In this document: one piece after another, positions 1 through 10,557 of the stretch
Position numbering within the stretch: position 1 is the stretch's first letter
Layout of the letters: each line of letters opens with the position of its first letter
Assembly: GCF_021412625.1 (NCBI RefSeq)
Contig: NZ_JAKCFI010000002.1
Location: 434,001-498,000, forward strand
Reading direction: 5' to 3'
Length of the DNA: 64,000 bases
Source of the DNA: Myxococcus stipitatus
Lineage (GTDB): Bacteria > Myxococcota > Myxococcia > Myxococcales > Myxococcaceae
Translations under genes and position numbers: made by a program
Notes under the pieces: generated by a model
What the model was told of the DNA's origin: nothing
The model's input: only the letters and a program-made list of their open reading frames with translations
Databases searched by the model: none

Positions 1-140
1 TCCGGGGCGGGCTTCTCCGGGCGGGCAGGGGGACGGCCCCGGCCCTGGGGCGGGGAGGAAGGCCTGCCACCACGATGGGGGCCGGAAGATGACTTGGGAG
101 GAGTCGGCATGGCGATGGGCGGCGTATACTCGCAACCCGC

Positions 141-674
141 GTGAGATACGAGTTGCTCCTACAGACGATGACGCCGGGCACGCCCTACGAGGCGGCGCGG
201 GTGGATGGCCTCCTCTCGGAGCGGCGGCTCACCGTCCGCTCGGATGGGGCGCGGCTGTGGACCCTGAAGCACGGCGACGTGGAGGTCGGCGAGCTGCGCG
301 AGGGCGGCCACGTGGTGGCCACGGAGCTGCGCATCCCCCTGGGCGAGCAGCCGGACCTCATCCGGGAGGTGCTGACGGAGGCGGCGGGGCTGGCCCGCGC
401 GGCGGAGGTCCGTTTGATGGACCCCCAGCTGGGGCGCGCCATCGTCGGCACGGATGACGTCGGGGTGGTGGACCAGTACCTGCGCACCGCCCGCTACGCC
501 AGCGACGTGACCGGCCTCTCCGGAGGGCTGTCCGGCGGCGCGTATGCGACCCCGTCCTCGACGGAGCCCCCCGGCTTCCGGCCGGGCGTGCGCTTCCTCG
601 CCATCGTCATCGGCGTCTTCATCGCCCTGTACCTCGTCATCGACTCGATGCTGTCGAGCCTCGGCAGCGGGTAG
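141..674 (+). CDS. Hypothetical tail-anchored protein
   Basis: A 177-residue protein of unknown function. Residues 1-140 are soluble, mixed alpha/beta in character and acidic. A short linker rich in Gly, Ser and Pro follows (about 125-147), and one hydrophobic segment near residues 152-169 sits almost at the C-terminus. That pattern predicts a C-tail-anchored inner-membrane protein with the bulk in the cytoplasm. The GTG start at 141 has no Shine-Dalgarno sequence, but TATACT at 125-130 lies 10 bases upstream, which fits a leaderless transcript. An ATG at 168 is the alternative start. No catalytic motif was seen. The fxsA-like gene follows on the same strand after 77 bases. Confidence 0.6.
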   Translation: MRYELLLQTMTPGTPYEAARVDGLLSERRLTVRSDGARLWTLKHGDVEVGELREGGHVVATELRIPLGEQPDLIREVLTEAAGLARAAEVRLMDPQLGRAIVGTDDVGVVDQYLRTARYASDVTGLSGGLSGGAYATPSSTEPPGFRPGVRFLAIVIGVFIALYLVIDSMLSSLGSG

Positions 675-751
675 GGCGGACGGGCGGAGCGGCGCATGCC
701 CGAGGGGCGGGTTCCCCGGCGCGAGCGGGCGGTCCGGGTTAGGTTCAGGAG

Positions 752-1318
752 GTGTTCAAGTACCTCCTCCTCGCCTTCATCGTCGTCCCCTTGCTGGAGC
801 TGTACCTGCTCGTGATGCTGGGGCGTCACCTCGGCTTCGCTCCCACGCTGGGCGTGGTGCTGTTCTCGGCGCTGCTGGGCTCGTGGCTCGCGCGCCGCGA
901 GGGCAGCCGGGTGACGCGCCGCTGGCGTGAGGCCATGGCGCGGGGCCAGGTGCCCGAGGAGGGCCTCTTCAGCGGCGCGCTGGTCTTCGCGGGCGGTGTG
1001 CTGCTCGTGATTCCAGGCCTCCTCACGGACGTGGTGGGGCTGTCGCTCCTGCTGCCTCCCACCCGCCGCGTCATCACCCGGCACCTGCGCCGCGCCGTCG
1101 AGCGCCGCATGCGCGACGGCTCCCTTCGCGTCACCACGTTCGGCGGCGTGGGCTTTCCGCCCATGGACCCCGCGGCGGGCAACCCCTTCGCCCGCAGGTC
1201 CTCCCCCGAGTTCCCGACGGAGGTCGAGCCGGAGGACGCCGCCGCCCGCCGTCCGCGCCGGGGCCCCACGGCGGAGGTGGACGCGGAGTTCACGGAGGAG
1301 GAGCCCCCGCGTCACTGA
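752..1318 (+). CDS. fxsA: FxsA family membrane protein
   Basis: A 188-residue small membrane protein of the FxsA family. In E. coli FxsA is an inner-membrane protein that relieves exclusion of phage T7 by the F plasmid; its normal role is unknown. The N-terminus matches the family: an aromatic start, a helix at about 4-20 ending in LLELYLL, a second helix with a Gly/Ala core at about 28-48, and a third hydrophobic pair near 65-100. The tail after residue 105 is long, charged and Pro/Arg-rich, longer than in the E. coli protein and probably cytoplasmic. The GTG start is set by an in-frame TAG at 740-742. An AGG at 741-743 is a plausible ribosome site. Confidence 0.85.
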   Translation: MFKYLLLAFIVVPLLELYLLVMLGRHLGFAPTLGVVLFSALLGSWLARREGSRVTRRWREAMARGQVPEEGLFSGALVFAGGVLLVIPGLLTDVVGLSLLLPPTRRVITRHLRRAVERRMRDGSLRVTTFGGVGFPPMDPAAGNPFARRSSPEFPTEVEPEDAAARRPRRGPTAEVDAEFTEEEPPRH

Positions 1319-1342
1319 CGCGGGGGGCGGGGCGCCAAGGCT

Positions 1343-2446
1343 TCAGATGCGCTGGCTGACGCGCGAGCCGCTGAGGCTCGCCTCCAGCGTGGTGGAGCCC
1401 GCGCGCCAGGGGCGGGCCTGATCGAGCAGCCAGCGGCCCACCCTGGCCACGAGGGCGCACACGAGCAGCAGCCCCACGCCCACGCCGACCGCCGCGGGGA
1501 GGCCCAGGCGCGGGCCCACGCGGTGCGCGAGCCCGGCGATGTCCGCCCAGCCGTACACGACGGGCAGGTGCAGGACGTAGATCCACAGCGACATCCGCCC
1601 GAAGGGCGCCAGGATTCGGCTGACCCGGGTGGGGGCCAGGTTGACGGCGCCGAGCACGAGCAGCCCCTGCGCCACGCGGTAGGCCACCATCCACGCGCTC
1701 GTGGGCGCCCAGTCGGCCTCCACCAGCCGCGTCAGGCCCACGAGCCCGAAGCCCACCGCCAGCAGGGCGAGCCCCTGGGGCCAGCCGGGCTTGATGAGGT
1801 TGAGCACGTAGGCGGCGAAGGCGCCCGCGAAGAAGAAGCCCGCCCACGGGAAGAAGGGGAAGCGGCTGCCCTCGGCGCTCCCGAGCAGTTGCTGCACGGG
1901 GCCGGGGAGCCCCACGCCGAAGCGCCACGCCGCGGCGCTCGCCAGGGGGATTCCCACCGCGAGGGTGAGCAGCACCAGCGGACGCCCCCACCGGGCGGGC
2001 ACGAGCGCCAGCAGTACGGAGCCCGACAGGAGCGCCAAGCCGATGCACTGGAGCGCGTCGAAGGTGAGCACGCGCGTCAGCATGGTGTCGGTCCAGCCCA
2101 TGGCGCGCACCGCGGCCAGGCCGGGCCAGTGCAGCAGGTAGCCGAGGAACAGCAGCAACAGCGAGCGCCGCACCCGCTTGCCGAGCACGTCGCGCGCCGC
2201 CGTGGGGCGCGTGCCCAGCGCCGCCACCACCGCCCAGCCACTCACCAGCAGGAACAGGGGCGCGGTGATGCCGCGGAACGCCCAGTAGTGCTGCACCCAG
2301 GGCTGCTGGCGCGCCTCGGGCGACAACAGCGCGTCGAGCGTGTGGCCCAGGACCATCGCCAACACCGCGAGCCCGCGGGCTCCATCGAGGCCGGGGTGCC
2401 GGTGTGACTGCTTCTGGAAGGTGAACTGGGGGCCGAGGCGGTTCAC
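1343..2446 (-). CDS. HGSNAT/DUF1624-type membrane acyltransferase
   Basis: A 367-residue polytopic membrane protein with about ten hydrophobic segments. The N-terminal motif RHPGLDGARGLAVLAMVLGH resembles the start of the heparan-alpha-glucosaminide N-acetyltransferase catalytic family (DUF1624), which moves acyl groups across the membrane to a sugar or lipid acceptor. The conserved His ends that first helix. The acceptor here is unknown. The GTG start has no clear Shine-Dalgarno sequence; TATGCT (plus-strand 2455-2460) sits 8 bases upstream, again suggesting a leaderless transcript. It is transcribed divergently from the DUF2279-like gene and ends 25 bases from fxsA, tail to tail. A DUF418 or acyltransferase-3 assignment is the alternative. 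Confidence 0.72.
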   Translation of the reverse strand: MNRLGPQFTFQKQSHRHPGLDGARGLAVLAMVLGHTLDALLSPEARQQPWVQHYWAFRGITAPLFLLVSGWAVVAALGTRPTAARDVLGKRVRRSLLLLFLGYLLHWPGLAAVRAMGWTDTMLTRVLTFDALQCIGLALLSGSVLLALVPARWGRPLVLLTLAVGIPLASAAAWRFGVGLPGPVQQLLGSAEGSRFPFFPWAGFFFAGAFAAYVLNLIKPGWPQGLALLAVGFGLVGLTRLVEADWAPTSAWMVAYRVAQGLLVLGAVNLAPTRVSRILAPFGRMSLWIYVLHLPVVYGWADIAGLAHRVGPRLGLPAAVGVGVGLLLVCALVARVGRWLLDQARPWRAGSTTLEASLSGSRVSQRI

Positions 2447-2565
2447 GCGGACCGAGCATAGGCCGCCTCGGAGGCCACGTCTCGAAAACGCACGGCGGCC
2501 TTCCCTTCCGCCGCGTCCCGTGCCGGCCCACCGCGACGGACCGTGGGGTGCTACATGTCTGGGGC

Positions 2566-3396
2566 ATGCGACCGCTCCAGGTGCTCGCCCTGTTGTCCGC
2601 CCTCTGTCTCTCGCCGCTCGCGCGCGCCGCGCCGGACGGGGATGACTGGTCCGGTCCCGACAAGCCCAAGCACTTCGCCGCGTGCTTCGCGCTCGCAGGA
2701 GTCGGCTACACCGGCGGCGCGCTGCTGTTCGACACCCACGAGGCCCGCTACTGGACGAGCGCGGGATTGGCGATGGGGGTGGGCGTGGGCAAGGAACTCT
2801 ACGACCTGGGCCGCGGCACGCGCTTCTCGCTCAAGGACCTGGCCTGGGACGCGGCGGGGACCGCGACGGGGCTCGCCGTCTCCTTCGTCGTGGACCGCCT
2901 GCTCTTCGGTCCGCCACGGCGGGAAGCGCTGGTGGGGCTACGGCGCGACGTCCCCTGGGGCGGGCGCGGGAGGCCGCGCGTCGCCGTCTTCCCCGGACCG
3001 CGTCTGGGGCCCGCGAGCCCGCGCCTCGATGAGGCGCAGGAGCTTCTCTCGGTCCATCAGCGGCTGCACGGTGACGAGCGCGCCGCCAAGGCCCACTTCG
3101 CCGCCGTGAACGAGGACGGTGACCTCACCGCGCGGGCACTGCCGCAGACAGCCGGTCGGCATGACGCGGACCTGCTCGGACAACCCGCGCTCGGCGAGCG
3201 CGCCCTGCAACCAGCGCGGCAGCTCGAGGCCACCGGCCCTCAGGCCCCGGCGCGTCAGACACTTGCGGCAGACGAGGACCTCGACGTCCTCCCGCGTCTG
3301 TTCCGTGTCGCCACCCTGCTCGTCCCGCATCCGACCTCCGCTCGTTCCCTCGTGGCGGGGGATGCCCCGCTGCGCGCGCGTCCGGGGTCGCCCTGA
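2566..3396 (+). CDS. DUF2279/YfiM-like exported protein with unusual C-terminal extension
   Basis: The frame encodes 276 residues. Residues 1-22 form a signal peptide ending in ARA. Residues 30-118 look like the YfiM/DUF2279 family: a DKPKHF motif, a Gly-rich helix, a GKELYD motif and a final LKDLAWDAAGTATG helix. The family normally ends about there. Here no stop codon appears until 3394-3396, so residues from about 124 onward are read antisense to the ferredoxin-like gene at 2938-3330 and look like low-complexity shadow sequence. A lost stop or a frameshift near 2920-2940 is the simplest explanation. The ATG at 2566 is preferred over the upstream GTG at 2548 because it opens the signal peptide directly. 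YfiM's biochemical role is unknown. Confidence 0.6.
   Translation: MRPLQVLALLSALCLSPLARAAPDGDDWSGPDKPKHFAACFALAGVGYTGGALLFDTHEARYWTSAGLAMGVGVGKELYDLGRGTRFSLKDLAWDAAGTATGLAVSFVVDRLLFGPPRREALVGLRRDVPWGGRGRPRVAVFPGPRLGPASPRLDEAQELLSVHQRLHGDERAAKAHFAAVNEDGDLTARALPQTAGRHDADLLGQPALGERALQPARQLEATGPQAPARQTLAADEDLDVLPRLFRVATLLVPHPTSARSLVAGDAPLRARPGSP
2938..3330 (-). CDS. (2Fe-2S) ferredoxin-domain protein
   Basis: A 130-residue protein with a thioredoxin-like 2Fe-2S ferredoxin domain: Cys21 and Cys24 (VCRKC) and Cys61 and Cys65 (GCLRQCPRG), followed by the usual beta strand VTVLVHGG. Such proteins carry one [2Fe-2S] cluster and serve as soluble electron carriers or as stand-alone relatives of the NuoE C-terminal domain. 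The start is well supported: ATG at 3330 with GGAGG (complement of plus-strand 3335-3339) just upstream. The whole gene lies inside the 3' part of the opposite-strand DUF2279-like frame, which is the odd feature of this locus. The C-terminal 30 residues are Pro/Arg/Asp-rich and likely disordered. The redox partner is unknown. Confidence 0.8.
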   Translation of the reverse strand: MRDEQGGDTEQTREDVEVLVCRKCLTRRGLRAGGLELPRWLQGALAERGLSEQVRVMPTGCLRQCPRGEVTVLVHGGEVGLGGALVTVQPLMDREKLLRLIEARARGPQTRSGEDGDARPPAPAPGDVAP

Positions 3397-3406
3397 CGCA
3401 TGACGA

Positions 3407-3433
3407 AGCGGGCCCGCGCGCCTGGGGCCCGCT
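3407..3433 (+). terminator. Hairpin downstream of the DUF2279-like gene
   Basis: Perfect 9-base arms AGCGGGCCC (3407-3415) and GGGCCCGCT (3425-3433) flank a 9-base loop, 10 bases after the stop at 3396. There is no T tract on either strand, so it is a possible Rho-assisted or weak terminator only. Confidence 0.35.
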
Positions 3434-3654
3434 CCGGAGCGAACAGCCCGGTTCGGGAACAGGTATCCGCCGCGGCGTCGGCCCGCAGCGGGTGCACGCC
3501 CGTCCGCATGCCCCGGAGGCGACTGGCCGCCGGAGGTGTGTCGCGCGGCTGATGGACGCGGAAAGTCCGGAGCGGGGTGCGACAGAAAGACGCGGCCCGC
3601 TCCCGCCCCACGTGCTGGTAGCTTGCCGCGCGGTCCTGGCCCGTGGAGTCCGTC

Positions 3655-4767
3655 ATGTCGTCGCGAACCCGCCTCCTCGCACTGCTCACGTTGTCCTCCC
3701 TGGGGACGGGCGCGCTCGTCGCGTGTGAGAAGGGCCCGAAGGTGGAGGCGCCCGCGCCGGCCGCGCCCGAGGAGCCCACGCGCCGCGCGCCTCCGCCCAT
3801 GACTCCCGAGCAGCTCGCGCACTTCTTCCGCCCGCTGCCGCCGCGCAAGGACGCGAAGCCCGCGCCGAAGGACACGCCGGAGCAGGTGACGCTGGGGCGC
3901 ATGCTCTTCTTCGAGTCGCGCCTGTCGAAGAACCACGACGTGTCCTGCAACAGCTGCCACGGCCTGAGCACCTACGGCGTGGACAACAAGGCGCTGTCGG
4001 ACGGGCACCGGGGGCAGAAGGGCAGCCGCAACTCGCCCACCGTCTACAACGCGGCGGGGCACATCGCGCAGTTCTGGGACGGCCGCGCGGACACGCTGGA
4101 GGCGCAGGCCTCGGGCCCCATCCTGAACCCGGTGGAGATGGCCATGCCGGACGAGCGGCGCGTGGTGGCCACGCTCTCCTCCATCCCCGAATACGTCGCC
4201 CGCTTCCGCGCCGCCTTCCCCGAGGACAAGCGCCCGGTGACGCTCACCAACGCCGCGCGCGCCATCGCCGCTTTCGAGCGGGGGCTCGTCACCCCGTCGC
4301 GCTTCGACCGCTTCCTCGACGGGGACGCCGCCGCGCTCACCGCGCAGGAGCAGCGCGGCCTCCAGCTCTTCGCCGTCACCGGCTGCACCACGTGCCACAA
4401 CGGCCCCGCGGTGGGCGGGCTGTCCTTCCAGAAGCTGGGCCTGCTGGAGGACTACCCCGGCCTGACGGACGCGGGCCGCTTCGACGCGACGAAGAACGAG
4501 GACGACCGGGGCAAGTTCCGCGTGCCCACGCTGCGCAACGTGCGCAAGACGGGCCCCTACCTGCACGACGGCAGCGTGACGGACCTGCCCACCATGGTGC
4601 GGCTCATGGCGAAGCACCAGCTGGCGCGCACGCTGACGGACGCGGAGGTGGACGACCTGGTCGCCTTCCTCGACAGCCTCACCGGGGAGCTGCCGCCCGC
4701 CGAGCGCATCGCCGCGCCGCCCCTGCCGCCCAGCACCCCGAAGACGCCCAAGCCGGACCCGTCTTGA
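3655..4767 (+). CDS. Di-haem cytochrome c peroxidase / MauG family lipoprotein
   Basis: A 370-residue di-haem protein of the bacterial cytochrome c peroxidase and MauG family. It reduces hydrogen peroxide with electrons from small c-type cytochromes, or oxidises a protein partner. Two haem sites are visible: CNSCH at 98-102 and CTTCH at 244-248. Segments [18 protein letters not shown] and [13 protein letters not shown] are family hallmarks. Residues 1-24 form a lipoprotein signal with lipobox LVAC (Cys24), then a Pro/Ala-rich tether of about 30 residues, so it should be anchored in a membrane facing the periplasm. ATG 3655 has GGAG at 3645-3648; GTG 3643 is the alternative. A small membrane protein follows at 4809. 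Confidence 0.93.
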   Translation: MSSRTRLLALLTLSSLGTGALVACEKGPKVEAPAPAAPEEPTRRAPPPMTPEQLAHFFRPLPPRKDAKPAPKDTPEQVTLGRMLFFESRLSKNHDVSCNSCHGLSTYGVDNKALSDGHRGQKGSRNSPTVYNAAGHIAQFWDGRADTLEAQASGPILNPVEMAMPDERRVVATLSSIPEYVARFRAAFPEDKRPVTLTNAARAIAAFERGLVTPSRFDRFLDGDAAALTAQEQRGLQLFAVTGCTTCHNGPAVGGLSFQKLGLLEDYPGLTDAGRFDATKNEDDRGKFRVPTLRNVRKTGPYLHDGSVTDLPTMVRLMAKHQLARTLTDAEVDDLVAFLDSLTGELPPAERIAAPPLPPSTPKTPKPDPS

Positions 4768-4773
4768 AACGTG

Positions 4774-4799
4774 CGTCCGGCCACGGGCGTTGCTAAACC
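4774..4799 (+). promoter_or_regulatory. Candidate extended -10 promoter
   Basis: TTGAAA (4774-4779) is followed after 14 bases by TGC-TAAACC, where TAAACC lies at 4794-4799 and TG at 4791-4792 makes an extended -10. It ends 9 bases before the ATG at 4809. The spacer is short, so confidence is low. Confidence 0.3.
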
Positions 4800-4808
4800 C
4801 CAAAGCCC

Positions 4809-5207
4809 ATGGACCGAATGTTCTTCTACGCCCACTCCGGGCTTCGCTACCTGGTGCTGCTCGCGGGTGTGCTGGCCATCGCCTACTTCGCCTTCGGGCT
4901 CGCCACGAAGCGCCCGTTCGACAAGGGCGGGCGCATCCTCGGCGCCGCGTTCGCGGGGCTGCTGCACCTCCAGGTGCTGCTCGGCATCCTCGTGCTGGTG
5001 ACGCGCTTCTACTACCCGGCGCTCATCGGCCACATCGTGATGATGGTGCTCGCGGCCGGCACCGCCCAGGCGACCAGCTCCATCAACCGCCGCCGGCCCC
5101 AGCCGGGCTACGCGCTGCCCCTGGTGGGCGCGGTGCTCGCCTTCGTCTTCATCATCGGTGGCATCATGGCCATCGGCCGCGGCGTGTTCACCACCACCGC
5201 GATGTGA
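4809..5207 (+). CDS. Small four-helix membrane protein
   Basis: A 132-residue integral membrane protein with four predicted helices at about 13-31, 43-64, 70-88 and 102-124. Three histidines (His9, His53, His75) lie in or at the edges of helices, an arrangement that could ligate haem b, but no family motif confirms this. It starts 41 bases after the cytochrome c peroxidase gene and precedes the cytochrome/ACIII operon by 242 bases. A role in electron transfer to the peroxidase is possible but is inference from context. The family was not recognised. Confidence 0.72.
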   Translation: MDRMFFYAHSGLRYLVLLAGVLAIAYFAFGLATKRPFDKGGRILGAAFAGLLHLQVLLGILVLVTRFYYPALIGHIVMMVLAAGTAQATSSINRRRPQPGYALPLVGAVLAFVFIIGGIMAIGRGVFTTTAM

Positions 5208-5344
5208 TCGCCGTCGCGCGCGGGCCGGGGACGCTCCCGGCCCCGCGACGTGCCCCCGGTCCAGCCTCGCGTCGCCAGGCAAACGGTGCGTGCTCGCGCG
5301 CCCCCTGGCGCAAAGGCTGCGCTCCCTTCTCGTGAATTCCGGTG

Positions 5345-5367
5345 CTCCAGGCGGATTCCGCCCGGAG
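5345..5367 (+). other. Leader hairpin upstream of the cytochrome/ACIII operon
   Basis: CTCC-a-GGCGG (5345-5354) pairs with CCGCC-c-GGAG (5358-5367) around a 3-base ATT loop, with one internal A-C mismatch. It lies about 80 bases before the first gene of the operon. It may shape the 5' leader or simply be a GC-rich chance stem. Confidence 0.3.
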
Positions 5368-5449
5368 AACACCCTGGCCCCCGCGTTGCAATTCGTCCGC
5401 GCGTGCCGGGCACTGGGCCCGGCCTCCCCGCGAGGAGGGGCACGCAGCG

Positions 5450-6292
5450 ATGCGGACACGAGAGCCGGTAGAGCGGACGCGCCAGGCGCGGAGGCTCGTC
5501 CCCATCATCCCGTTGCTCGCGCTGTTGTCGTCGCCCCAGGTGCTGGCGCAGGCGACGAAGCAGGGCGCGAGTCTGTTCACCCAGCGTTGCGCCACCTGCC
5601 ATTCGGTGGGCGAGGGCGACCGCGTGGGGCCGGACCTGCACGGCGTGCTGGAGCGGCGGGAGGAGGCCTGGGTCACCCACTTCCTGAAGAGCCCGGGCGC
5701 GCTCATCGACGCGGGCGACCCGGTGGCCAACGCGCTCTTGAAGAAGTTCAACGGCGTGCGCATGCCGGACCAGCCGTTGACCGACGAGGAGCGGGCCCAC
5801 CTGTTCGCCTTCCTCCGCGACTGCACCCAGCGGGGGATGGGGGCCTGCAAGCCCTCGCCCGCGGAGAAGATGGGCACGGACGCCACGCAGGAGGACATCG
5901 CCCGGGGCCGCCGCCTGTTCGAGGGCTCCGAGCCGCTGACGCACGGAGGCGCGGCCTGCATCGGCTGCCATGACGTGCGCGGCCTGGGCGTGGCGGGCGG
6001 TGGCACGCTGGGGCCCAACCTCACCTTCGCCTTCGCGCGCATGGGCGAGAAGGGCATGCGTCCGGCGCTGGCGAAGCTGGACGGTCCGATGATGGGCGCG
6101 CTGTACGCCCAGGCGCCCCTCTCCGAGGAGGAGCAATACGCCCTCAAGGCGTACCTGGCGGAGGTCTCGCGCGACGGCAGTCGTCCCCGCGCGGACCGCG
6201 ACTTCGTCTACCTGGGCGTCGTCGGGCTGCTCGCGGCCCTGGGCTTCATCGGAATCGCCTTCACCACGCCGTCCCAGCGAGGACTCTCGTGA
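5450..6292 (+). CDS. Membrane-anchored di-haem cytochrome c
   Basis: A 280-residue c-type cytochrome with two haem sites, CATCH (47-51) and CIGCH (160-164), each followed by a mono-haem cytochrome c fold. The first domain has a probable Met ligand in VRMPDQ (Met105). A signal sequence runs to about residue 34, and a C-terminal helix at about 252-271 anchors the protein with its haems in the periplasm. This layout resembles NarC, the cytochrome subunit of some nitrate reductases. It opens the operon leading into alternative complex III, and its TGA overlaps the GTG of the next gene. ATG 5450 was chosen for GAGGAGG at 5431-5438 and the position of the signal peptide. Confidence 0.85.
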   Translation: MRTREPVERTRQARRLVPIIPLLALLSSPQVLAQATKQGASLFTQRCATCHSVGEGDRVGPDLHGVLERREEAWVTHFLKSPGALIDAGDPVANALLKKFNGVRMPDQPLTDEERAHLFAFLRDCTQRGMGACKPSPAEKMGTDATQEDIARGRRLFEGSEPLTHGGAACIGCHDVRGLGVAGGGTLGPNLTFAFARMGEKGMRPALAKLDGPMMGALYAQAPLSEEEQYALKAYLAEVSRDGSRPRADRDFVYLGVVGLLAALGFIGIAFTTPSQRGLS

Positions 6293-6933
6293 GCGACTCC
6301 TTCCTCTTCACCCTCGTCCCCTATGCCGCCGCGGGGCTCGCCCTCGCGGGCACCCTCCGCCGGCTCGTCACGCGCGCCCCCGCTCCCGCGAAGGCCCCGG
6401 CCCCCCGGCGGTGGACCCCCGCGGGACGCGCGGTGCTCGCGGGCGCGGCCATCGTCGCGCTCAACCACCTGGCGGGGCTGGCGGCCCCCCGCGCGATGCA
6501 GGCCTTCAACGGCTCGCCGGCGCGGCTGTTCACGCTGGAGTCGGTGAGCCTCGTCGGCGCGCTGCTGCTCGGCTGGGGCCTGGCGAGCCTGGTGCTGCGG
6601 CGCGCCCGGGAGGGGCAGTGGGGGGCGGCGGCCGCGCTCGGGCTGGTGCTCGCGCAGGTGCTCTCCGGCGTGTACGTGGCGGTGACGTTGCGCTGGGGCT
6701 CCGCGTGGTACGTGCACGTGGCGGTGCCCTACCTGCGCTCGCTCCTGGCCTTCCAGCCGGAGGCGACGCTGATGGTGCGCTCGCCGCTCGCCTTCCAGCT
6801 CCACGTGCTCGGCGGCTTCGCGCTGCTGGCGGTGGCGCCCTTCTTCCGCACCCGTCCCGTCGTGGCGGTGGAGCGGCCCCGGGAGTCCGTCGAGCCGGGC
6901 ATGCTCGCCACGCCCCGGGAGGAGACACCATGA
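6289..6933 (+). CDS. NarI-like membrane cytochrome b protein
   Basis: A 214-residue membrane protein with about five hydrophobic segments. The second half resembles the gamma subunit of respiratory nitrate reductase: TLRWGSAWY, then VPYLRSLLAFQPE, then LHVLGGFALL. NarI carries two b haems and oxidises quinol. Here histidines His60, His143 and His172 are present but the full set of four NarI ligands is not, so one haem or none may be bound. It follows the NarC-like cytochrome with a GTGA overlap and overlaps actA by ATGA. No nitrate reductase catalytic subunits are nearby, so the NarC/NarI pair probably serves ACIII or another quinol-cytochrome step. That function is inference. Confidence 0.6.
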   Translation: MSDSFLFTLVPYAAAGLALAGTLRRLVTRAPAPAKAPAPRRWTPAGRAVLAGAAIVALNHLAGLAAPRAMQAFNGSPARLFTLESVSLVGALLLGWGLASLVLRRAREGQWGAAAALGLVLAQVLSGVYVAVTLRWGSAWYVHVAVPYLRSLLAFQPEATLMVRSPLAFQLHVLGGFALLAVAPFFRTRPVVAVERPRESVEPGMLATPREETP

Positions 6934-7562
6934 GTCGCCCGTCCTTCTGGCCCGTCCCCCTCACCGGCGCGGTCGGGGCGCTCCTCGCCCTGGCGATGGG
7001 GGGCTGCAATGGCCCGGTGAACAACCAACAGGGCCACATGCCCGCGCAGCCCGTGGCCTTCTCGCACGCGGTCCACGCGGGCCAGTACGAGCTGGACTGT
7101 CAGTACTGCCACGTGGGCGCGGAGAGGAGTCGCCATGCCGGCGTCCCCTCGACCAGCGTGTGCATGAACTGCCACGCGCAGGTGAAGAAGGACTCGCCCG
7201 AAATCCAGAAGGTGGCCGCGGCGGTCGCGGCCAACCAGCCCATCGAATGGATTCGCGTCCACCGGCTGCCGGACCACGCGTACTTCAACCACGCCAGCCA
7301 CGTCGGCTCCGGGCTCGTGTGCCAGACGTGCCACGGCCCGGTGCAGGAGATGGTGCGAGTGGAGCAGGTGGAGCCCATGACGATGGGCTGGTGCCTGGAC
7401 TGCCACCGCAAGACGGTGGCGGAGCAGGCCTCCGCGCCGCCGTCGCTCGCGCCCCGTCCCGGGGAGCTGCTGGCCCTGACCTCCGGGGCGCCGCTGCCCG
7501 AGCCCTCGAAGCTTCCCCGCCCCCTCCGGCCGCCCACGGACTGCTCGGGCTGCCACCGCTGA
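6930..7562 (+). CDS. actA: Alternative complex III subunit ActA, penta-haem cytochrome c
   Basis: A 210-residue multihaem cytochrome c. Five CxxCH sites are visible: 57-61, 78-82, 131-135, 155-159 and 205-209. Residues 1-26 form a lipoprotein signal ending in GGC (Cys26), so the protein is lipid-anchored on the periplasmic side. ActA in alternative complex III takes electrons from the ActB iron-sulfur chain and passes them to ActE or a terminal oxidase. The subunit order downstream (ActB, C, D, E, F) confirms the assignment. Its ATG overlaps the stop of the NarI-like gene, and actB begins 13 bases after it ends. Confidence 0.95.
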   Translation: MSRPSFWPVPLTGAVGALLALAMGGCNGPVNNQQGHMPAQPVAFSHAVHAGQYELDCQYCHVGAERSRHAGVPSTSVCMNCHAQVKKDSPEIQKVAAAVAANQPIEWIRVHRLPDHAYFNHASHVGSGLVCQTCHGPVQEMVRVEQVEPMTMGWCLDCHRKTVAEQASAPPSLAPRPGELLALTSGAPLPEPSKLPRPLRPPTDCSGCHR

Positions 7563-7575
7563 GGAATCCGTCGTC

Positions 7576-10553
<2,978 letters not shown>

Positions 10554-10557
<4 letters not shown>

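Noticed and set aside
5450..6933. A respiratory nitrate reductase locus
   Set aside because: NarC-like and NarI-like genes are present but no narG, narH or narJ; the operon continues into alternative complex III.
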